A stretch of 64,000 nucleotides of DNA from an uncultured Pelagibacteraceae bacterium (GTDB taxonomy: Bacteria; Pseudomonadota; Alphaproteobacteria; Pelagibacterales; Pelagibacteraceae). Positions 32,515 to 42,404 of this stretch are shown piece by piece. The stretch spans positions 62,001 to 126,000 of the forward strand of contig CACEFK010000001.1 in the NCBI GenBank assembly GCA_902558835.1, in the 5' to 3' direction. Each line of letters opens with the position of its first letter. Within the stretch, counting starts at the first letter, position 1. The translations under genes were made by a program, and so were the position numbers. The notes below the pieces were generated by a model. It saw only the letters and a list, made by a program, of their open reading frames with translations. It had not been told where the DNA came from and searched no databases.

Positions 32515-33726
32515 CTAAACCTTTTCAAAAATTAAAGCTGCATTAGTTCCACCAAAACCAAAACTATTTGACATTACTGTATTTAAAGTTGCGCCTGTTT
32601 CAGTTTTTGCAACAATTGGAAATTTTTTAGCATTATCATCCATATCTGTAATATTTGCTGATCCTGTTATGAAATTATTCTTCATCATTATCAAACAATA
32701 GATTGCTTCATGCACTGAAGCAGCCCCTAAAGGATGACCCGATAAAGATTTTGTTGAACTTATTTTTGGAATGTCCTCTTCAAAAGTTTCTTTAATAGCA
32801 TTTAGTTCAGTTATATCTCCAACTGGAGTAGATGTTCCGTGAGTATTAATATAATCAATTTTATTTTTAGCAGTTGCCATTGCCATTTTCATACATCTAA
32901 CAGCTCCTTCACCTGATGGCGCTACCATATCGTATCCATCTGAAGTTGCTCCATAACCAGTTAATTCCGCGTATATCTTTGCCCCTCTTGCTTTAGCATG
33001 TTCATATTCTTCAAGTACTAATACGCCTGCACCACCTGCAATTACAAACCCATCTCTAGTTTTATCATAAGCTCTAGACGCAGATTGTGGAGTGTCATTA
33101 TATTTTGATGATAAAGCTGTCATTGCATCAAACATTGCAGTTAATGCCCAATGAATTTCTTCACTTCCACCCGCAAAAACAATATCTTGCTTACCCATTT
33201 GAATTAATTCCATTCCATTACCAATGCAGTGACCACTCGTGGCACAAGCTGAACTCATTGTATAATTAGTTCCCTTTATTTTAAATGGAACTGCAAGTGT
33301 TGCAGAAGCAGTACTGGCCATAGTTCTTGGAACAATAAAAGGTCCCATTAATTTTGGTGTTTTCGCTCTAGTTTTATCAGCAGCTAAAATTACATTTTCT
33401 ATAGAAGGTCCCCCTGAGCCCATCACGATTCCAGTTTTAAAATTACTTACTTCACTTTCTTCTAATCCAGAGTCTTCAATAGCTTCTTTCATTGCAATAT
33501 AATTGTAAGCTGAGCCTGAACCCATAAATCTAATTGTTTTTCTATCGATATGATCCTCTAGTTTAATATTTGGTTTTCCATGAACATGACTTTTTAAATT
33601 ATGCTCTTTATAATCTTCAGCATAAGAAATTCCTGATTTTGAATTTAGTAAAGATTGATGAACCTCTTCTTGATTATTGCCTAAGCAAGAAACTACCCCT
33701 AAACCTGTAATAACCACTCTTCTCAT
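32515..33726 (-). CDS. fabB: 3-oxoacyl-ACP synthase I
   Basis: KAS signature [25 protein letters not shown], adjacent fabA. Confidence 0.95.
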   Translation of the reverse strand: MRRVVITGLGVVSCLGNNQEEVHQSLLNSKSGISYAEDYKEHNLKSHVHGKPNIKLEDHIDRKTIRFMGSGSAYNYIAMKEAIEDSGLEESEVSNFKTGIVMGSGGPSIENVILAADKTRAKTPKLMGPFIVPRTMASTASATLAVPFKIKGTNYTMSSACATSGHCIGNGMELIQMGKQDIVFAGGSEEIHWALTAMFDAMTALSSKYNDTPQSASRAYDKTRDGFVIAGGAGVLVLEEYEHAKARGAKIYAELTGYGATSDGYDMVAPSGEGAVRCMKMAMATAKNKIDYINTHGTSTPVGDITELNAIKETFEEDIPKISSTKSLSGHPLGAASVHEAIYCLIMMKNNFITGSANITDMDDNAKKFPIVAKTETGATLNTVMSNSFGFGGTNAALIFEKV

Positions 33727-34226
33727 TATTTAAATAACCCTACTTTTAAACTTTCTGCTGAATATATTTTTTTATTATCTGCAAGAACAATTCCGTTTGC
33801 AAGCCCAACAGTTGTCCCTCCAGGAGACATAATTTTCTTCATATCTATTTCATATCTTACATTTTTTACACTTTGTAAAACTTCACCTGTAAATTTTACA
33901 GTACCCACTCCTAAAGCTCTTCCTTTTCCAGGGTTTCCTAGCCAGCCTAGAAAAAAACCTACCAGTTGCCACATAGCATCCAAACCTAAGCACCCTGGCA
34001 TAACTGGATCTTTTTTAAAATGACAATCAAAAAACCATAGATCATCTTTAATGTCTAATTCAGCTTTTAAAGAGCCTTTATTAAATGTACCATTATTTTC
34101 ATTGATTTCAGTTATTCTGTCAAACATAAGCATTGGTGGAAGAGGTAATTTTGCATTTCCAGGACCAAAAAGGTCTCCATTTCCACAAGTTATTAGGTCA
34201 TCATAGGAGTATGAATTTTTTTTCAT
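33726..34226 (-). CDS. fabA: 3-hydroxydecanoyl-ACP dehydratase/isomerase
   Basis: [36 protein letters not shown]; start [11 protein letters not shown] at 34226. Confidence 0.95.
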   Translation of the reverse strand: MKKNSYSYDDLITCGNGDLFGPGNAKLPLPPMLMFDRITEINENNGTFNKGSLKAELDIKDDLWFFDCHFKKDPVMPGCLGLDAMWQLVGFFLGWLGNPGKGRALGVGTVKFTGEVLQSVKNVRYEIDMKKIMSPGGTTVGLANGIVLADNKKIYSAESLKVGLFK

Positions 34227-34297
34227 AATTTTGAGCTCCCTTAATACTTGATTTAATCCTAATATAATATAATAAAACAGTATATTTTTATTCATAC

Positions 34298-34314
34298 TTT
34301 AGAATAATTATAAA
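34298..34314 (+). promoter_or_regulatory. Irr-box (ICE)-like operator in the irr/fabA intergenic region
   Basis: TTTAGAATAATTATAAA: 13 of 14 half-site positions match TTTAGAA-N3-TTCTAAA. Confidence 0.6.
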
Positions 34315-34319
34315 AAACG

Positions 34320-34748
34320 ATGCCAAAAAACTGCAATTTTATTGAAAAATTAAGAGAAGTTGGGCTTAGACCTACCAAGCAAAGAGTAAAAATGTGTGAA
34401 GTTTTATATAATAGAGAAAAAACTTTTCATTTCACAATTAACGATTTGGTTAAATTGTTATCTGAGAAAATGAATCAAAAGATATCTCTAGCTACAGTTT
34501 ATAACACAGTGCATGCATTTGAAAAAAAAGGATACCTAAAAGAAATTTCAATCGATAGTCATAAAAGTTATTTTGATACAAACACATCAGCACATCATCA
34601 TTTTTTTGATGAAGATACGCATGAGCTAATCGATTGTGATGAGAGCGATATAGACAAAATAAGTATTAGAAAAAATATAACTGGAAAAAAAATAAATTCC
34701 GTTGAAGTTTTGGTTAGAGTTGCGAGTGATAATCAAACTCAAAAATAA
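34320..34748 (+). CDS. irr: Fur-family regulator of the Irr type
   Basis: LRPTKQRVKMCEVLY, ISLATVYNTVHAFEKKGYLKEISIDSHKSYFDTNTSAHHHFFDEDTHELID (Irr-like SYFDTN..HHHF); divergent from fabA. Confidence 0.8.
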   Translation: MPKNCNFIEKLREVGLRPTKQRVKMCEVLYNREKTFHFTINDLVKLLSEKMNQKISLATVYNTVHAFEKKGYLKEISIDSHKSYFDTNTSAHHHFFDEDTHELIDCDESDIDKISIRKNITGKKINSVEVLVRVASDNQTQK

Positions 34749-34777
34749 TTCTATCAAATCAAATACTTAAAATCTAC

Positions 34778-34794
34778 ATTATAATAATTCTAAA
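34778..34794 (-). promoter_or_regulatory. Irr-box (ICE)-like operator upstream of rubrerythrin
   Basis: ATTATAATAATTCTAAA on + strand (reverse complement TTTAGAATTATTATAAT); ends 3 nt before TTGACA. Confidence 0.55.
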
Positions 34795-34797
34795 CTG

Positions 34798-34826
34798 TTG
34801 ACATATTCATCATAACCATTATATGG
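34798..34826 (+). promoter_or_regulatory. Promoter of rubrerythrin operon
   Basis: TTGACA-N17-ATATGG; aaggaga Shine-Dalgarno ahead of ATG 34854. Confidence 0.6.
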
Positions 34827-34853
34827 TGAGTAACATTTAAAAGGAGAAAAATA

Positions 34854-35270
34854 ATGTCTTTAAAAGGAAGTAAAACAGAAGAAAACTTAAAAGCAGCATT
34901 CGCTGGAGAAAGTCAAGCAAATAGAAGATATCTTTATTTTGCACAAAAAGCGGACATCGAAGGTTACAATGATGTAGCTACAGTTTTTAGATCAACAGCA
35001 GAAGGTGAAACTGGTCACGCTCATGGTCATTTAGAATACTTAGAACAAGTTGGTGACCCAGCAACAGGCAAACCAATTGGCGAAACTAAAGCTAACTTAG
35101 CCTCAGCTATCGAAGGTGAAACTCATGAGTACACAGATATGTACCCTGGTATGGCCAAGACTGCTAGAGAAGAAGGTTTTGAAGAAATCGCAGACTGGTT
35201 TGAAACTTTAGCTAAAGCTGAAAAATCACACGCTGGTAAATTTCAAAAAACTTTAGAGTCTATTAGCTAA
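34854..35270 (+). CDS. rbr: Rubrerythrin
   Basis: [20 protein letters not shown]..., [14 protein letters not shown] diiron motifs; short form without a C-terminal rubredoxin domain. Confidence 0.92.
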   Translation: MSLKGSKTEENLKAAFAGESQANRRYLYFAQKADIEGYNDVATVFRSTAEGETGHAHGHLEYLEQVGDPATGKPIGETKANLASAIEGETHEYTDMYPGMAKTAREEGFEEIADWFETLAKAEKSHAGKFQKTLESIS

Positions 35271-35280
35271 TCAAATTACT

Positions 35281-35303
35281 TAGTGGGCGTTAGTCGCCCA
35301 CTA
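35281..35303 (+). other. Perfect hairpin between rubrerythrin and Fe-S protein genes
   Basis: TAGTGGGCG-TTAGT-CGCCCACTA, 9-bp perfect stem, no U-tract. Confidence 0.7.
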
Positions 35304-35335
35304 AAAACAATTCGAATTTCAAATAACTAAATTAT

Positions 35336-36667
35336 ATGAGTAAAGAAGGAAGCTTAGGTGCACCTATAAGACACCCCATAGATTTTGAGCATCCTGATTT
35401 TTTAAATCCTGAAAAATTAGATGCTGAAATGAGAAGAGTGTTTGATATTTGTCATGGATGCAGGAGATGTTTTAATCTTTGCGACTCTTTCCCAAAGTTA
35501 TTTGATATGATTGATGAGTCTAAAAATGAGGATGTTGAAAGCTTATCTAGCGATCAATTTGCCCCTGTTGTTGATGCATGTACTTTGTGTGATATGTGCT
35601 TTATGACCAAATGCCCATATGTCCCCCCCCATGATTTTGATCTTGATTTTCCACACTTAATGCTTCGATACAGAACAGCTCAAAAAAAATTAGGTAAATT
35701 ACCAAGTGTACCAACACAATTAGCTCAAATAGACCGAAATGCTAAAATTGGCGTTATGTTCTCTAAAATAATTAACTGGGCTTCAAATATTAAAAATAAA
35801 TTAATTAGAAAAATCTTAGAATTTATTACTGGAATAGATAAAAGAGTTCAGTTGCCAAAATATAACTCAGAAACATTTTCAAATTTTTTTAAAAAAAATA
35901 AAGATAAGATAAATTATCAAACACCTTCTAAAGATAGAAAAGTTGTTATCTATTCAACTTGTTTTGTTAATTTTAATAAAAAAAATACAGGTGTTGCTGC
36001 TTTAAAAGTTTTGAAAAAAAATGGTTTAGAGGTTCAGGAGGCTTACCCTGGTTGTTGTGGGATGCCATTCCTAGAGCAAGCAGATTTGCCAAAAGTTGTC
36101 GTACAAGCCAAAAAAGTTTCCAAGGATTTAATCGAATGGATTGATAAAGGATATAAGGTAGTAACATTAACAGCGAGTTGTGGGTTGATGTTAAAATTTG
36201 AATGGCCTTTGTTGTTACCAAACGATGAAAAAATAAAAAAATTATCTGCTAACGTAATGGATATTGATGAGTATGTCGTGGATATTGCAAACAATGAGGG
36301 ATTAGCAGAAGGATTAAATGAGATTGATGGAGGTGTAACTGTACATCATGCTTGTCATGCTAGGGCACAGAACATGGGTATCAAAGCAAGAGATATGTTA
36401 AAATTAATACCAAACGTTAAAATTGATGTAGTTGAAAGATGCGCGGGTCATGGAGGAACTTTTGGAGTAATGAAAGAAACTCATGATTTATCAAATAAAG
36501 TTGGAAGACCTACAGCTAGACAAATAAAAACTAAAAATAATAAGTATATGGCTTCTGATTGTCCTTTAGCTGGTAAACATTTAAAACAGTTAGAAGTTGA
36601 TACAAACATATCTAACGATGAGGCACTACATCCTATCGAATTAATGGCAAAAAGTTATAATTTATGA
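35336..36667 (+). CDS. GlpC/heterodisulfide reductase-like Fe-S protein (CCG domains)
   Basis: CHGCRRCFNLCDSFP and CTLCDMCFMTKCPYVPP clusters; YPGCCGMPFLEQ CCG domain. Confidence 0.88.
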   Translation: MSKEGSLGAPIRHPIDFEHPDFLNPEKLDAEMRRVFDICHGCRRCFNLCDSFPKLFDMIDESKNEDVESLSSDQFAPVVDACTLCDMCFMTKCPYVPPHDFDLDFPHLMLRYRTAQKKLGKLPSVPTQLAQIDRNAKIGVMFSKIINWASNIKNKLIRKILEFITGIDKRVQLPKYNSETFSNFFKKNKDKINYQTPSKDRKVVIYSTCFVNFNKKNTGVAALKVLKKNGLEVQEAYPGCCGMPFLEQADLPKVVVQAKKVSKDLIEWIDKGYKVVTLTASCGLMLKFEWPLLLPNDEKIKKLSANVMDIDEYVVDIANNEGLAEGLNEIDGGVTVHHACHARAQNMGIKARDMLKLIPNVKIDVVERCAGHGGTFGVMKETHDLSNKVGRPTARQIKTKNNKYMASDCPLAGKHLKQLEVDTNISNDEALHPIELMAKSYNL

Positions 36668-37263
36668 TCATGCCGAGAGAAAAAAGAGAAATTCAAAAAG
36701 AAGACATAATTCCTTTAGATGTTTATACAGAAAAGAGACGTGAATTAAGAAAAAGCATTGTTGATTATAAAAAAAATAGAAGAGTTGCTTTAGGTCCTTA
36801 TGCCACTTTTTATTTTGAAAGTTATGAAACAATGTTAGCCCAAGTACAAGAGATGTTGTACATTGAAAAAGGTGGTGACGAGCAACTTCAGGATGAGTTA
36901 TCTGCGTACAATCCTTTAATACCTAACGGCAAAGAACTAACTGCAACTTTAATGTTTGAAATAGATAATCCTATTTCAAGGGCTGCGTTCCTTGGAAAAG
37001 TCGGTGGAATAGAAGAAACAGTATTTATGAAAATAAATGGTGAGAAAATTAAAGCAGTCCCTGAAGAAGATGTTGATAGAACCTCTGCTGAGGGAAAAGC
37101 TTCCTCTGTACAGTTTATTCACTTTAATTTTACTGATGATCAAATTGAAAAATTTCAATCTAATAGCTCAGAAATTGAGCTTGGTATTGATCATAAAGAA
37201 TATTCTCATAGCACAAAATTATCTAAAGAAAATATAGCCTCTTTATCTGCTGATTTTAGTTAA
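36664..37263 (+). CDS. DUF3501 family protein
   Basis: REIQKEDIIPLDVYTEKRRELRKSIVDYKKNRRVALGPYATFYFESYETMLAQVQEML, characteristic of DUF3501; overlaps the Fe-S gene stop. Confidence 0.8.
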   Translation: MIMPREKREIQKEDIIPLDVYTEKRRELRKSIVDYKKNRRVALGPYATFYFESYETMLAQVQEMLYIEKGGDEQLQDELSAYNPLIPNGKELTATLMFEIDNPISRAAFLGKVGGIEETVFMKINGEKIKAVPEEDVDRTSAEGKASSVQFIHFNFTDDQIEKFQSNSSEIELGIDHKEYSHSTKLSKENIASLSADFS

Positions 37264-37715
37264 TTTAGTCCCCAAATATTATCTGTTTTAATCCAACCTT
37301 CAAATTCTTCTGATGTAATTTTACACCAATTTTGTTCACATTTTTCTACAATTAATAATCTTCCCTCTTTTATTTGAGCAATTGGTTTAGCAAAAGATGT
37401 AGGTTTCTTAAATAAGACTTTATCTTTTGTGGCTATTACTGAATTACTTTTTTTTAATTGAGAAATATGAATCCATCCACTGTTATTTTTTAAATCAATA
37501 ATTCGCCTGAAATTCTCTTTTTTATCGATTTGTTTTAATGGAAGATTTATTTTTTTATAAACGTATTTAATATCAGACTCAAAACTTGGTCCGTAACGAA
37601 CATTTACTTTATTTTTTTTAAGAGAGACAAAAATTTCATTAGCAAACGAAATGTGAGTAAAAAATAACAAAAAAAATACTATATAAATTTTTTTTATTAT
37701 TAATTGCATAAGCAT
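37260..37715 (-). CDS. SH3-domain secreted protein
   Basis: Signal peptide; VNVRYGPSFESDIKYVYKK and WCKITSEEFEGWIKTDNIWG bacterial SH3 motifs. Confidence 0.85.
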   Translation of the reverse strand: MLMQLIIKKIYIVFFLLFFTHISFANEIFVSLKKNKVNVRYGPSFESDIKYVYKKINLPLKQIDKKENFRRIIDLKNNSGWIHISQLKKSNSVIATKDKVLFKKPTSFAKPIAQIKEGRLLIVEKCEQNWCKITSEEFEGWIKTDNIWGLN

Positions 37716-38455
37716 TTTTTTCTTTTATTAAGTTTTGCTTTTCTGAAATTTAAATTTAATAAATCTAGAATTAGAATGTATCCATTTAAATTTTGTCCAA
37801 TATTTAATATTTTTTTTAAAACTTCATTGGCTTGTAACGTACCTATTATTCCAGCAACGGTTCCTAAAATTCCCTCATATTCACAATTTAAAATTTCATC
37901 AGATATTGTTTCTTCTTGATAAAAACATCTTAAGCAAGGATCTTTTTTGTTGGTAAAATTAAAAGTAAAAATGTGTCCATCAAACTTACTTATAGCACCA
38001 GTGACTAGAAATTTTTTATATTTTAGACTTAAATCATTTATTAAAAATTTACTTTCAAAGTTATCAGTCCCATCAACAATATAGTCATAATTTTTAATTA
38101 TTTTTTCAAATGTAGTTTTATTTAATTTTAAATTAAAAATATTTATTTTTGTCTTTGAATTAATTTTATTTAATTTTTTTTTTGCAATCTTTACTTTTGA
38201 CTGATTTATGTCTTTTTCATTGTACAGGCTTTGTCTGTGGATATTGGAGAGACTTACGGTATCATGATCTACAATCCCAAGTGTACCAATACCCGATCTA
38301 CTTAAAAATTCAGCTACTGGGCAACCTAGACCACCCATACCAACTATCAAGACTTTTGAAGATAAAATTTTTTTTTGACCTACTGCTCCAATATTTTTAA
38401 GAATTATTTGCCTTGAGAATTTCTCTATTTCTTTTTTGTTTAAATTTTTGCTCAT
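37700..38455 (-). CDS. ThiF/MoeB/HesA-family adenylyltransferase
   Basis: VLIVGMGGLGCPVAEFLSRSGIGTLGIVDHDTVSLSNIHRQ. Confidence 0.92.
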   Translation of the reverse strand: MSKNLNKKEIEKFSRQIILKNIGAVGQKKILSSKVLIVGMGGLGCPVAEFLSRSGIGTLGIVDHDTVSLSNIHRQSLYNEKDINQSKVKIAKKKLNKINSKTKINIFNLKLNKTTFEKIIKNYDYIVDGTDNFESKFLINDLSLKYKKFLVTGAISKFDGHIFTFNFTNKKDPCLRCFYQEETISDEILNCEYEGILGTVAGIIGTLQANEVLKKILNIGQNLNGYILILDLLNLNFRKAKLNKRKKCLCN

Positions 38456-38889
38456 TTTCCTGTTGAGCCAAACCCACCTTCTCCTCTAATTGTTTCTGGT
38501 AGATCATCAGTTTCCTCTAGATCCATTTTAATTACAGGAGTTAAAATCATTTGTGCTATTCTATCCCTATTATTTATCAAGAAATCATTTTTCCCATGAT
38601 TAAATAGAATTACTTTTATTTCTCCCCTGTAATCACTATCAATAGTTCCAGGTGTATTTAAAACACTTATACTATTTTTTGCAGCTAAACCGGATCTCGG
38701 TCTTATTTGGATTTCGAAATCACTAGAAAATGCAACAGCAAGCCCCGTTGGAACTAAACATGAAGAGTTTGGTTTAAGATTGATGGGTTCATTTAATAAT
38801 GCCATTAAATCCATGCCTGATGCACCTTCTGTTTTGTAAGCGGGTAATTCAACCGCAGGGTCTAACTTTTTGATAAGAACTTTTGCCAT
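38452..38889 (-). CDS. dut: dUTPase
   Basis: RPRSGLAAKNSISVLNTPGTIDSDYRGEIKV, GEGGFGSTGK. Confidence 0.97.
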   Translation of the reverse strand: MAKVLIKKLDPAVELPAYKTEGASGMDLMALLNEPINLKPNSSCLVPTGLAVAFSSDFEIQIRPRSGLAAKNSISVLNTPGTIDSDYRGEIKVILFNHGKNDFLINNRDRIAQMILTPVIKMDLEETDDLPETIRGEGGFGSTGK

Positions 38890-40094
38890 TAATTTAATTG
38901 ATCAATTATTCTATCAACTATTTCATCAGAAATTTCAGATTTTTTTTTGTACGAAAGTTTTTCTTTTTTAGCATCTTTGTTTTTGTAATGAATTGTTACC
39001 TCATTATAATCAGAATTAAATCCTATACTTTTATTTGATACATCATTGGAAATTATCCAGTCACAATTCTTCTTGTTTAATTTTTCTTCTGCATTTTTAT
39101 CAATCTCGTTAGTTTCTGCTGCAAATCCTATTAAAAGTTCAGGTCTCATGGAGTTATGGTTGGATACATAATTAAGTATATCTATATTCTTTTCTAAATT
39201 TAAGTTTAAGTTCTCTTGCTTTTTAATTTTATTTTCATACTTTTTATTAATTTTAAAATCAGCTACCGCAGCAGAAAAAATTGCTACATCAGCAGGTAAA
39301 TTTTCTTGAGTAGCAACTAACATTTCATCTGCTGTTTCAACTTTTATAAGATTAATATCTTTAGTTATTTCAAGATTAGTTGGACCTGATATTAATGTTG
39401 TATCAAAACCTTTTTTGGATAATGATTTTGCTAATTCATATCCTTGTTTGCCACTTGATTTATTTGTAATAAAACGAACTGGATCTATGTACTCATTAGT
39501 TGGACCTGCTGTAACTAATGCTTTAAATTTTTTGTTATTTTTCTGAGTTAAGAAATATTTATTAACTTCTTCAGCGATTACTGATGGGTCTGACATTTTA
39601 CCCTCTCCATATTCACCACAAGCCATATCACCAACCTCTGGACCAATTAGTTTATATCCAAACTCTTTTAATTTTTTTATATTTGTTTTAGTAGTTGGAT
39701 GCTCCCACATTCTTACATTCATTGCTGGTGCTAAAATAATGTCTTTATCTGAAGCTAAAACAACAGTGGATGCTAAATCATCAGTTGTTCCTTGAGCTAG
39801 TTTTGAAATTGTATTTGCTGTTGCAGGCGCAATTACAATTATATCTGCCCATCTTGAAAGTGAAATATGATCCATTTCTGTCTCATTTTCTACACTAAAT
39901 AAATCGCTATAAACTTTACCTTGAGAAAGTGATGTTACTGAAAGTGGAGTTACAAACTCTCTTGCACTTGTTGTAAGAATTGTCTTTATATCTGCACCAT
40001 TTTTTTTAAAAAGCCTAATTGTTTCAAGACTTTTATAAGCAGATATTCCTCCACAGATAATAAATAGTATTTTTTTATTTAACAAATTTTTCAT
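38889..40094 (-). CDS. coaBC: Phosphopantothenoylcysteine decarboxylase/synthase
   Basis: CoaC flavoprotein domain (APAMNVRMW) and CoaB domain (TAGPTNEYIDPVRFITNKSSGKQGYELA). Confidence 0.96.
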   Translation of the reverse strand: MKNLLNKKILFIICGGISAYKSLETIRLFKKNGADIKTILTTSAREFVTPLSVTSLSQGKVYSDLFSVENETEMDHISLSRWADIIVIAPATANTISKLAQGTTDDLASTVVLASDKDIILAPAMNVRMWEHPTTKTNIKKLKEFGYKLIGPEVGDMACGEYGEGKMSDPSVIAEEVNKYFLTQKNNKKFKALVTAGPTNEYIDPVRFITNKSSGKQGYELAKSLSKKGFDTTLISGPTNLEITKDINLIKVETADEMLVATQENLPADVAIFSAAVADFKINKKYENKIKKQENLNLNLEKNIDILNYVSNHNSMRPELLIGFAAETNEIDKNAEEKLNKKNCDWIISNDVSNKSIGFNSDYNEVTIHYKNKDAKKEKLSYKKKSEISDEIVDRIIDQLN

Positions 40095-40102
40095 CTGCAG
40101 AA

Positions 40103-41683
40103 TTAAAATACTATAAGGCCAAAAATTACAAGAAGTAATAAACCAATAATAGATTGATTTCTAAATGCTATCATTTCTGATTTCTTATCATTCAGAGCTG
40201 TATAAGAATTTGAATTTTGTGGAATTTGACCACTGGCTAAAAACGTTAATGCTTGATTTGCTTTATCCATAATCTCAGGAAATTCTGGTAAACGTTTAAT
40301 CACTTCAGATGTATTTTTTAAAGTTTCATTTAAATTATTAATTGGGTCTTTGGTTTCTTTAAGCCAATTTTCTAGTACAGGCTTTGAAGTTGTCCAAATA
40401 TTTGTGTTTGGATTTAACTTTCTTGCTACACCTTCAACAACAACCATAGTTTTTTGCAACATTAATAATTGAGGTTGAGTTTGCATATTAAACTTTTCTG
40501 TTACATCAAACAATTGTTTGAGTAATTTACCTCCTGAAATATCTTTTACTTCTTGACCAAATATAGGCTCACCAATTGATCTCAAAGCTTGAGCTAGATC
40601 ATCGATTGGTACCTCTTTTGGAACTAATCCAGCCACTATGTGAACTTCAGCTACTTTACGATAATCTCTTTGAATAAATCCAAATAAAATTTCTGCTAAA
40701 AACCTTTTACTAAGTTTGTCTAACCTGCCCATAATCCCAAAATCTATAGGTACAATTTGGCCACTATTATCAACAAAAATGTTTCCTTGATGCATATCTG
40801 CATGAAAAAAACCATCTCTTACAGCGTGTCTTAAAAAATGTTGGATAATATCTTCAGCTATTTTATTAGTATCTAAATTTCTTTTCTTTAGCTCCTCAGC
40901 TTCTCTTATTGAAATTCCATCTATCCAATCCAAAGTCATTACATTTTCACTAGTAAAATTCCAATAAATTTCAGGAACTTTAAATCCAGCATCATTTTTA
41001 GTGTTTTCAGCATATTCATTAGCCGCAGCAGCTTCGAATCTTAAATCCATTTCAAGATTAGTTATTTCTTTAAGTAAAAAAACAACTTCAACAAGTTTTA
41101 ATCTTTTTGTTTTTTTTACAAATGACTCAATAATAAATGCAAATAACATCATTGCATCTATTTCTTCATTGAATATTTTTTTAATATTTGGTCTTAAAAT
41201 TTTTATTGCTACATCTTTAATTGTTCCATTATCATTTATTTTTGCTTTATGAACTTGTGCAATTGATGCAGCAGCAACTGGTTCACTTAAATCAATTATT
41301 GAATTAAATGCATCAACTCCAAGATCTTCTTTAATAATTTCTTTTGCTTCATGAATTGAAAAAGGGGGTAATCGATCTTGAAGTTTTTCTAGCTTTAAAG
41401 ATAATTCTTCTCCGATTATATCTGGTCTAGTAGCAAGAAATTGACCAAGTTTGATGAAAGTTGTACCCATAGACTCTAATGACCTAGATAGTCTTTCACC
41501 ATCATCCTCAATTAAATTATTTTGTTCCTTTTTTTCAAATGAAATAGATAAAATTTGGAATAATATTGTTACAGCTAAAGGAGGTTTTTTAAATTTTGAT
41601 GCAATTTTTAAAATATCTGATTTTGCAATTTTTCTTCCTAATTTAAATAAAGTAATAAGTTTTTTAATCATTAAATTTTCCAA
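40103..41683 (-). CDS. ubiB: UbiB/ABC1 family ubiquinone biosynthesis protein
   Basis: KLGQFLATRPDIIGEEL, AAASIAQVH, HADMHQGN. Confidence 0.95.
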   Translation of the reverse strand: MENLMIKKLITLFKLGRKIAKSDILKIASKFKKPPLAVTILFQILSISFEKKEQNNLIEDDGERLSRSLESMGTTFIKLGQFLATRPDIIGEELSLKLEKLQDRLPPFSIHEAKEIIKEDLGVDAFNSIIDLSEPVAAASIAQVHKAKINDNGTIKDVAIKILRPNIKKIFNEEIDAMMLFAFIIESFVKKTKRLKLVEVVFLLKEITNLEMDLRFEAAAANEYAENTKNDAGFKVPEIYWNFTSENVMTLDWIDGISIREAEELKKRNLDTNKIAEDIIQHFLRHAVRDGFFHADMHQGNIFVDNSGQIVPIDFGIMGRLDKLSKRFLAEILFGFIQRDYRKVAEVHIVAGLVPKEVPIDDLAQALRSIGEPIFGQEVKDISGGKLLKQLFDVTEKFNMQTQPQLLMLQKTMVVVEGVARKLNPNTNIWTTSKPVLENWLKETKDPINNLNETLKNTSEVIKRLPEFPEIMDKANQALTFLASGQIPQNSNSYTALNDKKSEMIAFRNQSIIGLLLLVIFGLIVF

Positions 41684-42375
41684 CCACTATGAATTGAAAC
41701 AATACCACCAGAAAAATTTCTATAAGAACATTTATGAAAATTATTTTTTTCCATTAACTCTATTAATTCATCTTGATTAATAAATTGTTTAATACTTTTG
41801 ATTAAATATTCGTAAGGTTCTTTTTCTCCAACTACAAACTGACCAATAATAGGAATGAGTTTTGAGTAATTTTTATAAACAAAATCAAGATTTGAATTTT
41901 GAATCTTAGAAAATTCCAGACATAGATAGCGTCCGCCAGGCTTTAAAACTCTATAGGCCTCTGAAAGTGCTTTATTTAAATTTTTTGTATTTCTTAGCCC
42001 AAAGCTAATCGTGTAATAATCAAATGAATTGTCTGTTATTGGTAATTTTTCTGCTGGAGAAATAACCCATTTTACATTTTTGTAATTAGATAATTTTTGC
42101 TTTCCTTGACTAACCATTCCTTTATTAGGGTCTACACAAGTAATTTCAGCCTCTTTATTTGTGTTATCTAAAAATAACTTTCCAATATCCCCCGTCCCGC
42201 ATGCAACATCTATTAATTTTCTACTAACTCTCGGATTCATCATATTGATTAAACTTTTTTTCCAATATCTATGTACACCCATAGACATAAAGTCATTCAT
42301 CAAGTCATATTTGTTGTAGACCTGATTAAATACATTTTCTACAAGTCCTTTTTTATTTTGAAGATTTTGTTGCAT
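41671..42375 (-). CDS. ubiE: Ubiquinone/menaquinone methyltransferase
   Basis: VFNQVYNKYDLMNDFMSMGVHRYWK, DVACGTGDI, FGLRN. Confidence 0.96.
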   Translation of the reverse strand: MQQNLQNKKGLVENVFNQVYNKYDLMNDFMSMGVHRYWKKSLINMMNPRVSRKLIDVACGTGDIGKLFLDNTNKEAEITCVDPNKGMVSQGKQKLSNYKNVKWVISPAEKLPITDNSFDYYTISFGLRNTKNLNKALSEAYRVLKPGGRYLCLEFSKIQNSNLDFVYKNYSKLIPIIGQFVVGEKEPYEYLIKSIKQFINQDELIELMEKNNFHKCSYRNFSGGIVSIHSGWKI

Positions 42376-42404
42376 AAAAAAATATATATTGAATATAGTA
42401 TCAA

